Assembly: GCA_032718475.1 (NCBI GenBank)
Contig: JAUCBJ010005664.1
Span: 1 to 24,727 of the forward strand
Source of the DNA: Nemertoderma westbladi
Taxonomy: Eukaryota; Xenacoelomorpha; Nemertodermatida; Nemertodermatidae
DNA: 24,727 bases
Direction of reading: 5' to 3'
A model generated the notes under the pieces. It made no database searches and had not been told where the DNA came from. It was given only the letters and a program-made list of their open reading frames with translations. This document shows positions 1 through 8,770 of the stretch, one piece after another (the first letter of the stretch is position 1; each line of letters begins with the position of its first letter). A program made the position numbers and the translations under genes.

Positions 1-1515
1 CCGACAAGAGTCCCACAAGAAATGAAAACAAATAAGTTGGTGCCAGTTCCCAAGAAGGGCAACCTAACACTCTATGGTTCTTTTCGGGGAATCTCATTGA
101 TCTCGATTGCTGCAAAGCTATACAATAGGATTCTATTAAATCACATCAGGGATCCCATTGAGAGACTGCTCCGTGGAAATCAGAATGGGTTCCGTAAAGG
201 TCGTGGGACCATGGAGCCCATTTTGGCACTTAGAAGGATAATTGAAGAATTATCAAAAAAGAAAGAGAGGCATCTGGCTGTTATCTTTGTTGATTTATTC
301 AAGGCCTTTGATTCAGTCTCTCGCTCACGTATGTTCAGCATACTTTCATTATATGGGATTCCTGATGAAATTATTGCAGCAATCAGATCAGTATACGATG
401 GTTCGACATCATTTGTGTCTACTGTTGACGGTGACACAGAACCATTTGAAGTGTTATGGGGCGTCCTCCAAGGAGACACACTTGCACCATTCTTGTTCAT
501 TATTGTGGTTGACTATGTTCTACGCATGTCCTTAGATCATCATAATGATGATGGGGTGATGATAACTCCACCTAGTGGCTCCAGAAGTCGAGGAAATCCT
601 GCCAAGTACCTAACTGATCTAGACTTTGCTGATGACTTAGGAGTACTCTCAGAATCATTAGAGGGAGCCCAACGGCTCCTCAGCTCATTAGAACATGCTG
701 CTTCTAGTGTTGGTCTTTTTATTAACTCCAGAAAGACCAAAATTCTGACAGTTAACTTTGAAAGTCCTCAGCAAGTCTCTGATCGGATGAGCATAAGCTC
801 AAAGGATGGTATGCTTGAGCATGTGGACGACTTCTGTTACCTGGGATCATGGATCCGGAAGTCAGGTGAGGACCTTCGAATACGTAAGGGAAAGGCATGG
901 GCAGCCTTGAATAGGCTTTCCAGGATTTGGAAGTCACCGAGAATTAATCGGAAACTTAAGGTCCGATTATTTAGATCAGCAGTAGTTCCAGTACTCCTCT
1001 ACGGGAGTCCATGCTGGGCTCTAACTGCTTAGGACACCAAATCTCTGGATGGCACATTCACAAGAATGCTACGCCGGGTTCATTGTGTCAAGTACAATGC
1101 ACACATCTCCAACCAGACACTATATAACATTGGAGGTGTCTCATTGGTTCCCCCAAGCTTGACACTAGATCAAAATCGCCTCCGCTTTGCAGGATATTGC
1201 TTTCGCCGTGAGGACCAGCCAGTGCATAATCTTGTACTTTGGCAGCCTCATGGAGTGAATGAGCATGGTGGACAGCCCATGACTTTCTTGAGACGCATCT
1301 TAAAGGACACTGGCCTTAAAGATGCGGATGATCTAGCAAATGTCATGGGTGATAGGCAGTTGTGGCGGTGCAATTTTGTTGACAAGCCGGCACGCATTCT
1401 TAAAAATGCAGCTGCAATGCAGCATGCCGATCCTAGTAGTAGTGCTTTAACGACAGTAAAAAACGATTTACCAACCACACAATTTCCAAAACTTTTGAAT
1501 AAAGTCGATCGCTGA
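1..1515 (+). pseudogene. Non-LTR retrotransposon reverse transcriptase, 3' part, one in-frame stop
   Basis: The frame is open from the left window edge (so the element starts outside) to TGA 1513-1515, except for a single TAG at 1030-1032. Numbering from the ATG at 22, RT fingers/palm motifs appear in order: FRGISLISIAAKLYNRILLN, QNGFRKGRGT, motif A FVDLFKAFDSV (Asp91, Phe96-Asp97), motif B LQGDTLAP (about 150-156) and motif C FADD (202-205), all expected of an active RT. After the TAG the same frame continues with SLDGTFTRMLRRV, then NRLRFAGYCFRRED and LLxW-like residues typical of the C-terminal tail of RTE/CR1-like elements in marine and other invertebrates. The enzyme would copy element RNA at a nicked chromosomal target. 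No endonuclease domain is in view. Clade assignment beyond RTE/CR1-like is uncertain. The lone nonsense codon suggests a fairly young dead copy. Confidence 0.85.
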
Positions 1516-2031
1516 GTCTTCCACGTACAGTTCAGTCATCGAAACGAGAATTATATAAAAGCAGGTTACATCGCTCAAACTATAGATGAAATCAGGTTAC
1601 ACAGAATATTTCCAGTTTGCAGAATATTATAATTATAATTCAACACATCACTATATTTAAGCCCTGTTGAACTTTAAGTCACTTATTGCTACGAACTTTC
1701 AAATTATTCATTAGTACACATCTGCTCATCTATCAGCAATTTCTCAATTCTCAATTCTTCTTGAAAAGCATTTTGTACTAGCTAGAATATCTTTAGAAAG
1801 TAATTTTTGTTTTTTTGAAACATATGTAGATGAAATGGTATTACTATGTTATGGTAATTCCAAATAGAACTATTTCACATTGTTGTTTTATATATTCTTT
1901 TTAGGTGCAATTTATTAAATTTATATTTCACTACGACCAGACACACTGACCGTCTAACGCACAACCATGAGTGAGTATACCATCAAATACCCCGATAAAT
2001 CGGACATGTAGGTAGATCATCTTTAGTTCAT
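1516..2031. other. AT-rich non-coding stretch after the RT fragment
   Basis: This could be the element's 3' UTR plus unrelated sequence. I see no clear poly-A or microsatellite tail and no target-site duplication, so the 3' end of the retrotransposon cannot be placed. A tiny ORF from ATG 1968 closes at a TAG near 2010. No other feature is seen. Confidence 0.5.
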
Positions 2032-2449
2032 CTGAAAGACGAGTGCATAGCTATTAAAAATGAATTAGATGATAAAATACTCAAAACATAAACTCGACGA
2101 CTGTTGTTCAGCCATATCTTGCCGTCTTTCTAAAATAAGGGCATCAAAAGAATTGAGTGATACTTTACAGGACTATCAAGAAACCGATATAACTTATAAT
2201 GTAATTGTTAAAACCATCGATCTTCTCAAGGGAAATCTCGGTACTACTGACACCATTCCCGCGGTGAGTGAGACCTCCAACTGTAACTGCTGCAATTCAG
2301 ATAACTCTAGTATAAGACGTTTACGACAGCTTAAATTGTCTGAATCCCAGGCTCAAAACCAAGTCCAGAAATATAAATTGAACTTGGAAGCAGAAAGTCC
2401 CAAAACAGCAAACAACCCTGGGACATATTTTCATCCATATAAATTCTAA
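2032..2449 (+). pseudogene. Unassigned ORF remnant with a probable frameshift
   Basis: The longest open stretch is 2069-2449 (126 codons), a polar product with CCSAISC and CNCCN cysteine clusters and a Gln/Lys-rich C-terminus. The frame just upstream (2032-2088) reads LKDECIAIKNELDDKILKT, helical in character, and closes at TAA 2089-2091. From about 2090 the 2069 frame reads KLDDCCSAISCRLSK, so the two may be one coiled-coil-like protein broken by an indel. I recognise no family. It could be a piece of a retrotransposon ORF1, an exon of a host gene or a chance ORF. The AT-rich surroundings give no splice-site support. Confidence 0.25.
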
Positions 2450-2595
2450 TCTAAATCCCCTTGGAAATTTAATTGATCAGAATGCGCACGTTTTCCCATC
2501 CAAAACAATTCAGAATTCGACAGCTGCTAATATCAACCTTTCCAGCAGTCGTATTTATTACGTATTAATTTATAAAGTAGTATTTATTAGTAATT

Positions 2596-2713
2596 ATGAA
2601 ACACTTTATTGATTCTTACATCACTTGTGGCAGTTGGCTACGGTTTGAGTTGCCACAGTTCTTATTCAGATGAAAATATGGAAATATGGACAGATGGTTG
2701 CGTACGATGTGTT
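2596..2713 (+). CDS. Ly6/three-finger-domain protein, exon 1 (signal peptide and first cysteines)
   Basis: The frame 2600-2713 reads a hydrophobic signal-peptide-like run (TLLILTSLVAVGYG), then LSC, a short polar loop and DGCVRCV, the start of a Ly6/uPAR-type domain. It ends exactly at a strong splice donor, GTAAGT at 2714-2719, in phase 0. The downstream exon at 4397 also begins in phase 0 and supplies the remaining cysteines and the CCxxDLCN signature. Together the exons give 10 cysteines, the usual number for a single LU domain of about 90 residues. The only nearby ATG (2596-2598) is one base out of register: TGA 2597-2599 precedes the open frame, and one base fewer in the A-run 2599-2601 would join them. 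So this is either a recent pseudogene, a homopolymer error, or a gene whose start lies in an unseen exon. The expected product is a small secreted disulfide-rich protein. Confidence 0.6.
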
Positions 2714-2782
2714 GTAAGTATTCAGCAATAAATATTAGACTTTCGGTACAAGTGTAGTAGTATGGAAGGGGACAGACATGAT

Positions 2783-3893
2783 GGATTAGGTTTAATAGGT
2801 CGAACCACTAACTAAAACTAATAAAATCGGCAATTGTCCGGTCACGCCCGGATGATCAAGGGTATCAATAGGGTTGGTGTGCGAAAAAATTGTTGGGCTA
2901 GAAACAATCGAATAAGGGGTAACAAGGTTCCCTGAATCGAGTGGCGGCGTGTGTGATTTTTGTAAAAACATGAAGAATCGGTCGAAATGGCGGGTTTAAG
3001 TATAAGTAAGCCTGGGAAGCCAATTTTGAAAATCGGCTGTGATTGGCTGTTACATATATTGATTATCACGTCACTTAGCAGTGCTCAGATAATTTCTTAT
3101 ATTGTTTTCTATGGGTTGATTTTCGATCGATTTAAATACACATTTAATCTACATCATTGTAAGGTTCAATAATTTTTGTGCACAATAAAGTCAATTGATT
3201 AAGATTAATTAAGAAAACAATATGAACAATGTGAAATAAATTCGAAATATAATTTTAGCTTTATACAAATGTTTAATTTACAAATTGTATAAATAATATT
3301 ATTACAAAATTGATTGCATAAGTTATATCTATGTAACTTTAATATATACTCGTCAGTCACCACAAAAGTTTAAGCAAAGGCTGACTGACTAAAGGTCATT
3401 CAACAATATTTAATGTTTAAAGTTTAAACTTTAATGATTGCCAATTAATGAGTTCATCAATAATTTGATATGTTTCGCTCTACAATCATTTCTCACCTGG
3501 CTTATATCAATTGAAATCGGAGAGTCAAGCGCGTCATTTAACACTACAAACAATTATAAATAATACTGTTTGCAATTTTGCACACTTGGTAGATTGCCAG
3601 ACCCCGTATGCAAGAACTAATCAACTCAGCCCTAGCCACCTATTGCATTGTAGTTTGTAGTATCGGAGTAGGCCTATTGCTTTATTGTTGCGTTGATTGA
3701 AGTTCATTACGTTGAGTAAACCTACCGCTGTACAACTCTTACGCTACCGGTGACCGGTACACACTTCAACTTAATGAACTTTAAGCTGCAATACAGCAAT
3801 ACTCCGAAACTGCAATGCAATAGGTGGATAGGGCTGAGTGGTTCAGTACTATTTGCATACCGGTCAGGCAAACTGCGAGTTTATAATTGTGAA
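2783..3893 (+). repeat. Dispersed repeat, copy A (inside the Ly6-like intron)
   Basis: From GGATTAGGTTTAATA to TTATAATTGTGAAT this matches 9045-10308 (copy C) nearly base for base, apart from small indels and one 179-bp block present only in C (9700-9878). Its first part also matches 7435-7649 (copy B). It has no coding capacity. The right third is an imperfect foldback (3550-3890). It is probably a non-autonomous mobile element or part of a larger one. The family is not recognised. Confidence 0.85.
3550..3890. repeat. Long imperfect inverted repeat (foldback) within copy A
   Basis: It is bounded by ACAATTATAA (3550-3559) and its reverse complement TTATAATTGT (3881-3890). The arms pair over most of their length: CCTATTGCATTG on the left answers CAATGCAATAGG on the right; the CAGCCCTA/TAGGGCTG, GTATGCAA/TTTGCATAC and AGTTCATTA/TAATGAACT pairs follow the same order. 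The apex is near 3740. This is foldback/MITE-like architecture. Copy C carries the same structure. Confidence 0.75.
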
Positions 3894-4396
3894 TGGAAAA
3901 AAATGTTCATTCTGAGAAAAACGCGTTTAAAGTTTGGCTCTTAAAATCGACTGTTTTCATTGGTTTATTGGTCGTTATTGGGGTGTTTGCATTGGTTTAT
4001 TGGTCGTTATTGGGTTTTATTAGAGTGAAATTCAAACTGTATTCTACTAATAAATAATAGTACTACGCACCGTACGCACCGTTTTAATATTTTAGTTCTT
4101 GTTAAAATGTTTTTATCTCGCAACCATTATAAATGACAATTAATTATCACCAGAATTGTCACAAAAATTGGTTTCACTTAAAGATAAACATGGTCCCTCG
4201 AATGCACGGATCGAGTGGATGCGTATCTATTATTATAAGAGTTTGGCACTCGGGAAAGTTAGCGCTTATTCTGAGACCCAAAAGGCAGTTTCTTTTAAAG
4301 CCATCTTGACAGCTTTCTAGTTTATTTGTATTTTATTTCTTGTGTTTGAAATGCATTGCTCTGTTGGTTTATTGCCCGACAATGTTATTATTTCAG

Positions 4397-4621
4397 ACTA
4401 TGACCATAGACCACCATGACGGAATCCCTCCAACCATAATGCCGATGTGTTTACCTAAAGACTCAGAAAATTTCCTATCTGACACTGAATGCGACACAAT
4501 AGAGACCTACATTTGTGCTGCAGCAATAAGCGCCTTTAATGTACCTCCAGACACTTCTTGTAGCGCAACTTGCTGTGATGAAGACCTTTGCAACCAAAAA
4601 TTAATTCTTAAAATAGAATAG
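4397..4621 (+). CDS. Ly6/three-finger-domain protein, terminal exon
   Basis: It opens directly after the acceptor TTTCAG (4391-4396) and runs 74 codons to TAG 4619-4621. The protein carries PMC, TEC, TYIC and then SCSATCCDEDLCN, the C-terminal CCxxDLCN signature of Ly6/uPAR (LU) domains. There Cys-Cys and Cys-Asn close the fold and Asn caps the core. With the three cysteines of the upstream exon the domain has 10. After the LCN only QKLILKIE remains, so there is no hydrophobic GPI-attachment tail and the product would be secreted rather than membrane-anchored. An in-frame ATG upstream (4340) lies in the intron by this model. The LU family includes receptors, channel modulators and adhesion factors, and the sequence does not say which role applies here. 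Confidence 0.75.
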   Translation, partial: TMTIDHHDGIPPTIMPMCLPKDSENFLSDTECDTIETYICAAAISAFNVPPDTSCSATCCDEDLCNQKLILKIE

Positions 4622-4667
4622 GACTATCTACTTTCTTTTTGAATGTTAGGTGATGGAATGTAAAAAT

Positions 4668-4673
4668 AATAAA
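4668..4673 (+). terminator. Polyadenylation signal of the Ly6-like gene
   Basis: A canonical AATAAA lies 47 bp after the TAG stop, with T-rich sequence following. It supports 4397-4621 being a real last exon. AATAAA is common in AT-rich DNA, so alone it is weak. Confidence 0.5.
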
Positions 4674-4674
4674 A

Positions 4675-5613
4675 AGTTGACTATTATTAGTAATTACTTA
4701 CTCTTATAGTAATTATAATTTAATAAATTTATATAATTTAATAGTAAACTTATAGTAACTTACTCAACTAACAACTAACTATTTGCCTGTGTAAAGTATA
4801 TACAACTACATTATATATATCTTCATAAAAAAACAATATTTCAAAAAAATTTTCTCTTAAATATATTATTTTATTTGGCAATTAATAAAGTATGTCTTAC
4901 AGATATCTATCGCTCGTTCCAAAATCACTTATTTAACGGGTGAATGCTACCTGTGACGTCGATAAACTATATCTAGAGATGGGAAGGATAATAAATTAAT
5001 ATATTTATTGTACATTAATTAAGTGATTTATTTGTTAAATTGAAGTGTTAATATTACAGAAATAATAATTTGAAGTAATGTGTTTATCATTGTTATGTCA
5101 TTACAAATATTTTAGAATAGGTAGTTTACTTCCCCATGGGGCAGCCAAAGGATTAGTTCTCACGCGTCACAGCAGGCTGATGGGTGGGTGTGATAGAATG
5201 CAAAAGGGTTTGAGTTCGGTGTTCAACTGGAGTGTAATATAGACTAGTGATAGCATTGAGTAAATGATGATGATCACTGAGTAAACCGGTAGAATAACAT
5301 ATGTACAGCAGCACCGCAATGACGGTCGAACTATGTTGCCGGCCTGCACTAAACTGATCACTGAGTAAACTGAATAGTGGGACCGGTAACAGCATAATAT
5401 ATATATCTGATTGCCTCTACTTTACTGTGGCCTTTGTCCAGCGGATGCTTCCCCCGTCTCCCATTGGCTTATAACCTACTTCACGCCTCTCCCCTCTCTG
5501 GGAGTGTTCCCCCCTGTTGTTGGCCCCTGCTGGTTGTTTCCCTTCCCGAGGTGATTTGACCTCTAACCTCCCTTTGTGTGTGGCTTTGGGGGTTGTGTGT
5601 CGTCCCCAGTGTT
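4675..5613. other. Non-coding AT-rich interval
   Basis: I see no gene. It contains a direct repeat of TGATCACTGAGTAAAC at 5271-5286 and 5355-5370 (84-bp period). A C/T-rich stretch at about 5445-5570 interrupts the AT-rich background. The overlapping minus-strand ORFs here are low-complexity translations without recognisable domains. Confidence 0.5.
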
Positions 5614-5695
5614 GGTTGTGATGTATATATTAACTTTAAGGTAAACACTAGAGTCTTACAACCTTTAACTACAAAAAAATATAGAATCAGGACAT
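5614..5695 (+). repeat. 82-bp direct repeat, left copy
   Basis: It starts GGTTGTGATGTATATATTAA and ends AATCAGGACAT. By eye it is identical over all 82 positions to 7147-7228. The pair brackets 1451 bp containing a minus-strand non-LTR fragment. It could be a very long target duplication, a short terminal repeat or two copies of a small element. Confidence 0.9.
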
Positions 5696-5715
5696 TAAGC
5701 CCAAAATACCTTCCA

Positions 5716-5815
5716 GACCCTAAGGCCATCAAGGAACACAAAACAAAACAAACAAAAAAACTCCACACCCTAAGGCCATCAAGGAACACAAAACAAAACA
5801 AACAAAAAACACAAA
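5716..5815 (+). repeat. Two-copy 50-bp tandem repeat
   Basis: Units begin at 5716 and 5766 and read ACCCTAAGGCCATCAAGGAA followed by an AC-rich AAACAAAACAAAC tail. It lies just right of the left 82-bp repeat. The A-rich tail makes replication slippage the likely origin. Confidence 0.8.
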
Positions 5816-6021
5816 CAAAATATATTATACCATGCTCCACATACAAGTATGTATCGCAACCCTAACCCTAAAACCTAACCGCCATACACTAAATGATACC
5901 GGTATTAAACTGCACAAAAGCTAAGCCTATATTCTATAAGAAAATATATGACATTTCTGTCGCCGTGAAAGAGGTAGGACTAAGACAAAAATAATTAATA
6001 ATTTGTTAAAAATATGGTTGC

Positions 6022-6068
6022 GTTTCGGCGTCTAGGACCAGTACGCGCTATCCTCGACACCTCATCAG
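6022..6068 (-). ncRNA. Hammerhead-ribozyme-like core (cleavage arm not found)
   Basis: Read on the minus strand, CTGATGA (6068-6062) is followed at once by GGTGTC (6061-6056). A long helix II follows, closed by GACGCC (6032-6027), and then GAAAC (6026-6022). GGTGTC/GACGCC pairs over all six positions (one G-U), and after one G-A mismatch the helix continues AGGAT/GTCCT. This is exactly the CUGAUGA-stem II-GAAA order and spacing of hammerhead ribozymes, which occur in Penelope-like elements, retrozymes and some SINE-like repeats. I do not find the NUH cleavage triplet with helix III and a partner for helix I (flank GTCCAG) on either side, so it may be half of a motif or decayed. Confidence 0.5.
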
Positions 6069-6095
6069 CTGGACAGGGAATTAGCCAAGCCTAAC

Positions 6096-6123
6096 TATTA
6101 TTATTATTATTATTATTATTATT
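6096..6123 (-). repeat. (ATT)n microsatellite, probable (TAA)n 3' tail of a minus-strand retrotransposon
   Basis: About nine ATT units lie downstream, on the minus strand, of the non-LTR fragment at 6362-6916. Simple (TAA)n tails are typical of I-like and some other non-LTR elements, so this plausibly marks the element's 3' end. A target-site duplication next to it was not identified. Confidence 0.6.
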
Positions 6124-6361
6124 CTTTTCGTACATTATAACGTGGGCAAACACATATAAGTACAGCAATACCAAGTAAATAGCACAGGTACAGTAGAGCG
6201 TACATACAAAGTGATAATAGTGCATAATGTATAAATTTAGCTACATTCAAATTTCACGTGAACGAAAGATAGGCACAATAATTACAGCAAGACTTAATAT
6301 AAACCGAACAGAACGTAACAAAGCAGAGAAAAAAAAAGTATAACAAATAAGCTATAATCCT

Positions 6362-6916
6362 TTAAGTGGAAGAAATATAATTCAAAATATCTCTAAGCTC
6401 ATCATGCGTAAAACCAGGTATATTAGTTACACCTACAATTGAGTTTACGATTTCTCTGCAGCTATTAACTCTCCACTCCTCACCCGGCGGAGTGTGTACA
6501 TATGATAATTTATTGTCTACAGTACGGGTGGACAGCAAAGATAAATCCGACACCCCGCACTCATTACCAATTTGACGTAAATTACTTCCGCTAGTACTCC
6601 TACAATCAAATAGCATTAAGTTAGCTAGGAATCTAATACACATCCTATCAGCATTAAAAATAGACCTACAATAACCAACAAAATTTTTGCATAAAATAAC
6701 CCATGGATGTATAAATCCTACAATTTCTTGTACAATATACCTATGTGCATTATAAGGCAACTGCCATATAATCCTAACGTTAATGTTCCAGCTGGTTAAG
6801 ATTCTAGAACATTCCTCGGACCATAAATTCCATGTATTGCTACCATAAAAACACATAGTGTATAACTTTTGTAGATATGTTAGATATTGTAGATATTGCA
6901 CCATTGACCTAAATTA
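6362..6916 (-). pseudogene. Non-LTR retrotransposon C-terminal fragment (post-RT domain)
   Basis: The 180-codon frame (ATG 6904 to TGA-side end 6362) has FYGSNTWNLWSEECSRI, then TSWNINVRIIWQLPYNAHRY and a Cys-containing tail. This YGS-W-W-R-W-LP-TH-like pattern characterises the region following the RT palm in Daphne/I/CR1-like elements. No RT catalytic motif is present: a stop lies four codons upstream of the ATG, so this is a 5'-truncated copy. About 240 bp of AT-rich 3' UTR and then the (TAA)n tail follow on the minus strand. The fragment is a passenger and is not expected to be functional. Confidence 0.65.
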
Positions 6917-7146
6917 ATCGCACCATCAACTCAGTTACCACTTAGCCCAAACAGACTTCAGACCTCAGAACATTGGAACCCTATAGGCACGGTAAGTAAA
7001 CATGTTACCAATGGAAAACTGGTAGTTTGCTAGAGCAAACACACATTACAAAAATTATATAAGATTTAACAACATGCAGTGATGCCGGAGTTCTGCTCTA
7101 TATTCATATGTGATACTTGAATGTACCGACATACTGACTAACAGGG

Positions 7147-7228
7147 GGTTGTGATGTATATATTAACTTTAAGGTAAACACTAGAGTCTTACAACCTTTA
7201 ACTACAAAAAAATATAGAATCAGGACAT
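7147..7228 (+). repeat. 82-bp direct repeat, right copy
   Basis: Identical by eye to 5614-5695. It abuts the left edge of dispersed-repeat copy B (CATAAAACATGAC starts at 7226), whereas the second occurrence of that edge at 8764 has no 82-bp repeat beside it. The 82-bp unit is therefore separate from the B/C repeat. Confidence 0.9.
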
Positions 7229-7649
7229 AAAACATGACTTTGTCAAATATAATAACTACAGAAGACCCCATATTATTTTAAATATGAAAAATCCTTAAAT
7301 TATTAACCTCTAAGGCGAATAAAATACCATAACGATATTGGAAATACATAAATAATAAAATATGCCCGTTGCTATGGTAACAATAGATACGATACAATAA
7401 CGAACAACAGATATTAATATGGGCCGATCCCCTAGCTACAACTAATAAAATCGGCAATTGTCCGGTCACGCCCGGATGATAAAGGGAATCAATAGGGTTG
7501 GTGCGCGAAAAAATTGTTGGGCTAGAAACAATCGAATAAGGGGTGACAAGGTTCCCTGAATCGAGTGGCGGCGTGTGTGATTTTTGTAAAAACATGAAGA
7601 ATCGGTCGAAATGGCGGGTTTAAGTAAGCCTGGGAAGCCAATTTTGAAA
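7226..7649 (+). repeat. Dispersed repeat, copy B (partial)
   Basis: 7226-7448 matches 8764-8986 and 7435-7649 matches the first part of copies A and C (GGTCACGCCCGGATGAT, GGTGACAAGGTTCCCTG, GAATCGGTCGAAATGGCGG). It breaks off after CCAATTTTGAAA where A and C continue. A 15-bp direct repeat ACCGAATTGATGAAA (7649 and 7683) lies at the junction with the decayed gene that follows. Confidence 0.85.
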
Positions 7650-7689
7650 CCGAATTGATGAAATTTTTGATGAAAAAATTGAGACCGAA

Positions 7690-8270
7690 TTGATGAAACA
7701 TCCGATCATTACCAACAGTGTTCCATCAAGGACGGTACAAGGAAAAAGCGGAGCAAAGATCATAGACCAATACGACGGGTCAATAAAGATTCCTCAGTCT
7801 CATTATCCAGTAACTGGGCAAGTTTTATACCCTTGGGTGAGAATAAGCTTGACTTGTCTGAGTTATTAACTGAAAACATAATATGTCGAGCTCCTGTAAG
7901 CAAGGTACTTGTAGTAGCAGGAGGTTTTCGTGATATAATTATCACAGATCATCTGATAGAGATTTAGAAGTATCTTCACTGCAAGGAAATCATGAAGAGG
8001 TAGACACTCGTATAGTATTGCACTGCCTGAACATTGATGCAGATTCTATAGTGGAATCGTCTAGAGATACAGATGTTCTTGTGTTACTCAAAGCCCACTA
8101 CAGTAAAATGACATGTGCCCAGTTATGGCTGAAGTCAGGGACTTCAAAGAAGCCACGTTATATTCCAGCGTACAAAATTTATAAAAGATTATCTCGTGAT
8201 CTAGTATCTAGTTGCTATAGAAAACTCGTCACAAGGTGGTGTTACTACTTGGGATTCCTTGAAAACTAGT
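7690..8270 (+). pseudogene. Decayed TE-associated gene with HEEVDTR / SRDTDVLVL motifs (PIN/FEN-like)
   Basis: Coding pieces lie in more than one frame. One reads VQGKSGAKIIDQYDGSIKIP (from about 7738). Another reads SSNWASFIPLGENKLDLSEL (about 7806), then SKVLVVAGGFRDIIITD to a TAG near 7965. A third, from about 7950 to the stop at 8267-8269, has GNHEEVDTRIVLHCL, ESSRDTDVLVLLKAHY and QLWLKSGTSKKPRYIP. This motif order recurs in large uncharacterised, often multicopy metazoan proteins. The acidic HEExD and DTD motifs resemble the metal-binding acids of PIN/FEN-like nucleases (inference). At least two frameshifts and loss of both ends show it is dead. It is flanked by repeat copies B and C, which suggests it belonged to the same mobile unit. 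Confidence 0.5.
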
Positions 8271-8770
8271 TGTTACCATGAAAAAACATTCCGTTGCTAA
8301 GGTAAACTCGTCATTACTATACAAACGTCGCCGTTACTTAGGATTAACTTACCGTTGCTATGGAAAAAACAAATACATAGTTGATTATTGCCACTGTAAA
8401 ACTTACCTTATATGTTCTTTATAAAATATGTTTTTGTAGTGAAAAGACCGCTGTTACAATGAAAAAAAGGTCGTTGCTAAGCTAAAGTAGCCGTTGCTAT
8501 GCAACAATTATCATTGTTATACACAACATGCCATCACTACAGATTAAACCTTTTATTTAAAACCTATGCAAAAATGTTCTTATGAAAAACCCCCGGTTGC
8601 TATGGTACACTTTCGTTGCAAGAAAATAAAGTAAATTAAAATATATTTTAGTGATTTGGTATACGTCCCAGATTTTAACATTTGTCTGAACTGCACTATT
8701 TGAAAAATTTTGGGAAACCCAACAGGTATTCCCGTATTAGGAGGAAAACTCCCGTTGCTATGACCATAAA
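8211..8770 (+). repeat. Cluster of degenerate CCGTTGCTATGG-type motifs
   Basis: Variants of CGTTGCTATGG or GTTGCTAAGG occur about every 20-60 bp: near 8211, 8290, 8330, 8350, 8450, 8472, 8490, 8592 and 8750, with further weak forms. The fullest form, GTTGCTATGGTAAC, is at 7369 and 8908 inside the B/C repeat. It is nearly palindromic and fits the RFX X-box consensus pattern. No ORF is convincing here. Confidence 0.5.

Larger units (their letters stand above)
2714..4396 (+). other. Phase-0 intron of the Ly6-like gene
   Basis: The donor GTAAGT is at 2714-2719. The acceptor TTATTATTTCAG ends at 4396. The 1683-bp intron contains copy A of a dispersed repeat (2783-3893). The rest (3894-4396) is AT-rich with a 26-bp direct duplication around 3966-4014 (GGTTTATTGGTCGTTATTGG occurs twice). 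The AG assignment rests on phase match and on the protein signature downstream, not on transcript data. Confidence 0.6.

Noticed and set aside
5481-5865. ORFs on both strands around the 50-bp tandem repeat
   Set aside because: Low-complexity Lys/Thr or Phe/Val-rich products caused by AC-rich repeats and a copy of the 82-bp repeat.
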